Notes under the pieces: generated by a model
Told to the model about the DNA's origin: nothing
The model's input: the letters and a program-made list of their open reading frames with translations, nothing else
Database searches by the model: none
NCBI GenBank assembly: GCA_945889235.1
Contig: CAMDBK010000012.1
Coordinates: 1 to 23,799 of the forward strand
DNA length: 23,799 nucleotides
Reading direction: 5' to 3'
Source: Chitinophaga pinensis
GTDB lineage: Bacteria; Bacteroidota; Bacteroidia; SXHM01
Made by a program: the position numbers and the translations under genes
In this document: piece after piece, positions 22,686-23,799 of the stretch
How the letters are laid out: every line of letters begins with the position of its first letter
Numbering within the stretch: position 1 is the stretch's first letter

Positions 22686-23307
22686 CGACAGAGATTTCTT
22701 AGAACTGTTAGTAAGGTTTTTAATAAACTTTATTGTCATGTTTGTAATAGTGCGTATGCTCTATTACCCTAACCAACGCAGAAAAGATTACCTGTTCACT
22801 TATTTTATTTTCAATGTACTTATTTTCCTGATCTGCTTTTTGCTGAGCAGTGTAAAACTGGAACTCGGTTTTGCATTTGGTCTGTTTGCCGTGTTTGGTA
22901 TTCTGCGTTACCGCACTGAAGCAGTACCTATTAAAGAAATGACCTACCTTTTTATTGTGATAGGAGTTGCGGTAATAAATTCACTATCCAATAAAAAAAT
23001 AAGTTGGGCCGAACTTGCTTTTACTAACGCTGCCATTCTTGGCGTAACGTATGCTCTTGAAAAAATGTGGCTGCTGCGCCACGAAACACAGAAGTTGGTG
23101 GTGTATGATAACATTGAACTTATAAAACCCGAGAACCGGGCTAAACTGATTGAAGACCTTAACAAACGTACAGGGCTAACCATTACGCGCACGCGTCTCG
23201 AGAAAATTGATTTTCTACGCGATGTGGCATTTCTTTACATTTTCTACTACGAAGATAAAGCGGAAGGCTATACTAATTCTGCCGACAGCAGCGATGATGA
23301 TGATTAG
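22657..23307 (+). CDS. DUF4956 membrane protein, VTC partner
   Basis: This 216-residue protein has several membrane helices in its first 130 residues (about 20-41, 47-66, 70-85, 97-112 and 120-136), with the charged family motif GILRYRTEAVPIKEMTYLF between them. A cytoplasmic ferredoxin-like tail follows and ends in an acidic run of D/S. DUF4956 proteins are common neighbours of VTC-domain genes. By analogy with the membrane part of yeast VTC, this one may anchor the polymerase or move polyphosphate, but I know of no direct proof. It overlaps the VTC gene by 29 bp and the next gene by about 8 bp. Confidence 0.9.
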   Translation: MEFLGTKLLNDRDFLELLVRFLINFIVMFVIVRMLYYPNQRRKDYLFTYFIFNVLIFLICFLLSSVKLELGFAFGLFAVFGILRYRTEAVPIKEMTYLFIVIGVAVINSLSNKKISWAELAFTNAAILGVTYALEKMWLLRHETQKLVVYDNIELIKPENRAKLIEDLNKRTGLTITRTRLEKIDFLRDVAFLYIFYYEDKAEGYTNSADSSDDDD

Positions 23308-23799
23308 ACAAATTGCGGCTCTTCTTATTTTTGGTTTTACATCGTTTGTTGCTGATGCGCAGGTCAGTGATTTCCAAAGCTGGATTTCGGTTGGAGTAAA
23401 GACGGATATTTCAAAAAAATTCAGCGCAGGGATTGAAACGCAACTGCGGATGCGCGATAATTCAACGCGACCAAACAGCCTGTTGCTGGACCCAAGCATT
23501 AGTTTTAAAGCAAACAAATACCTGAAATTCAGTTTAGGCTACCGTTTTTCGGCACGCTTCAGCAGCGACAATGTTAACACCACCGCACACCGCTATAACA
23601 TTGATGCTGAAGGCAGAAAAAAGTTTAGAAAACTGACCTTGAAACTGCGCACACGTTTTCAAAAAGGTTTTACCGAACTTACGTATAATGAAAATCGCAA
23701 GCCTTACTCCTACCCTGCTTACAGTCGTAACAAACTGGTGATTGAATACGAGGTAAGCAAACGCATAAGCCCGTATGCGGAGTTTGAATTATTTCTTCC
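23300..23799 (+). CDS. DUF2490-like outer-membrane protein (3' end outside window)
   Basis: A frame too late to be complete begins at one of three consecutive ATGs (23294, 23297 or 23300) inside the end of DUF4956. I chose the last. It starts MIRQIAALLIFGFTSFVADAQ, a signal peptide, and then DFQSWISVGVKTDISKKFSAGIE, LDPSISFKANKYLKFSLGYRF and NKLVIEYEVSKRISPYAEFELF. The alternating strands and the DFQxW start are typical of DUF2490 outer-membrane barrels. It stays open for 166 codons to the window end. It is probably translationally coupled to the VTC-DUF4956 operon. Its function is unknown. Confidence 0.8.
   Translation, partial: MIRQIAALLIFGFTSFVADAQVSDFQSWISVGVKTDISKKFSAGIETQLRMRDNSTRPNSLLLDPSISFKANKYLKFSLGYRFSARFSSDNVNTTAHRYNIDAEGRKKFRKLTLKLRTRFQKGFTELTYNENRKPYSYPAYSRNKLVIEYEVSKRISPYAEFELFL

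Overview
The window comes from a Bacteroidota chromosome. Three things point there: TAnnTTTG-type -7 promoter elements a short distance before several start codons, type IX secretion (T9SS) C-terminal sorting domains and SprB-type repeats, and a CarboxypepD_reg-plug-barrel TonB-dependent receptor. The order cannot be fixed from this sequence. No rRNA, tRNA, CRISPR array or insertion sequence is visible.

Left half (1-10492): a phosphate-starvation (Pho) island. On the minus strand are a partial beta-helix surface protein, a two-gene operon of a PlcP/LpxH-like metallophosphoesterase and a GT28-type glycosyltransferase, a TonB-dependent receptor, a DUF47(PhoU-like)-Pit phosphate transporter operon, and an OprO/P-type porin. 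On the plus strand between them is a PhoB-type response regulator. The most notable observation is that all six transcription units are preceded by tandem 7-mers of the form (C/G)TTAACA, repeated every 11 bp and pointing toward the gene. The gap from the array to the -7 element is always 9 + 11n bp, so the arrays share one helical face. Where the 20-bp slot is filled, a repeat abuts the place where the usual -33 element would be. This ties the phosphoesterase, glycosyltransferase, beta-helix protein and TonB receptor to phosphate, which their annotations alone would not do.

Middle (10516-12530): an mscS-corA pair (mechanosensitive channel and Mg2+ channel) with its own -7 element and no Pho array, ending in an inverted-repeat terminator. 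Then (12521-17625, minus strand) come an outer-membrane protein joining a barrel, TSP3 calcium repeats and two SPOR-like domains, and a large SprB-repeat T9SS adhesin interrupted by one in-frame TAA at codon 100.

Right part (17950-23799, plus strand): ruvX and def, a TPR lipoprotein whose signal peptide is encoded by a 7/8-bp repeat tract, and an overlapping operon of a T9SS eight-repeat propeller protein, a small lipoprotein, a VTC-domain polyphosphate polymerase, a DUF4956 membrane protein and a partial DUF2490-like outer-membrane protein. A weaker 11-bp-period array precedes this operon. Copies of a dispersed palindromic repeat with core GAGCGTAGTCGA lie between genes at about 6.9, 18.4 and 19.1 kb.

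Working model (inference): under phosphate limitation the regulator turns on outer-membrane uptake (porin, TonB receptor, beta-helix protein), inner-membrane uptake (Pit/DUF47) and possibly replacement of phospholipid by glycolipid (phosphoesterase plus glycosyltransferase). The polyphosphate operon may be a storage arm.
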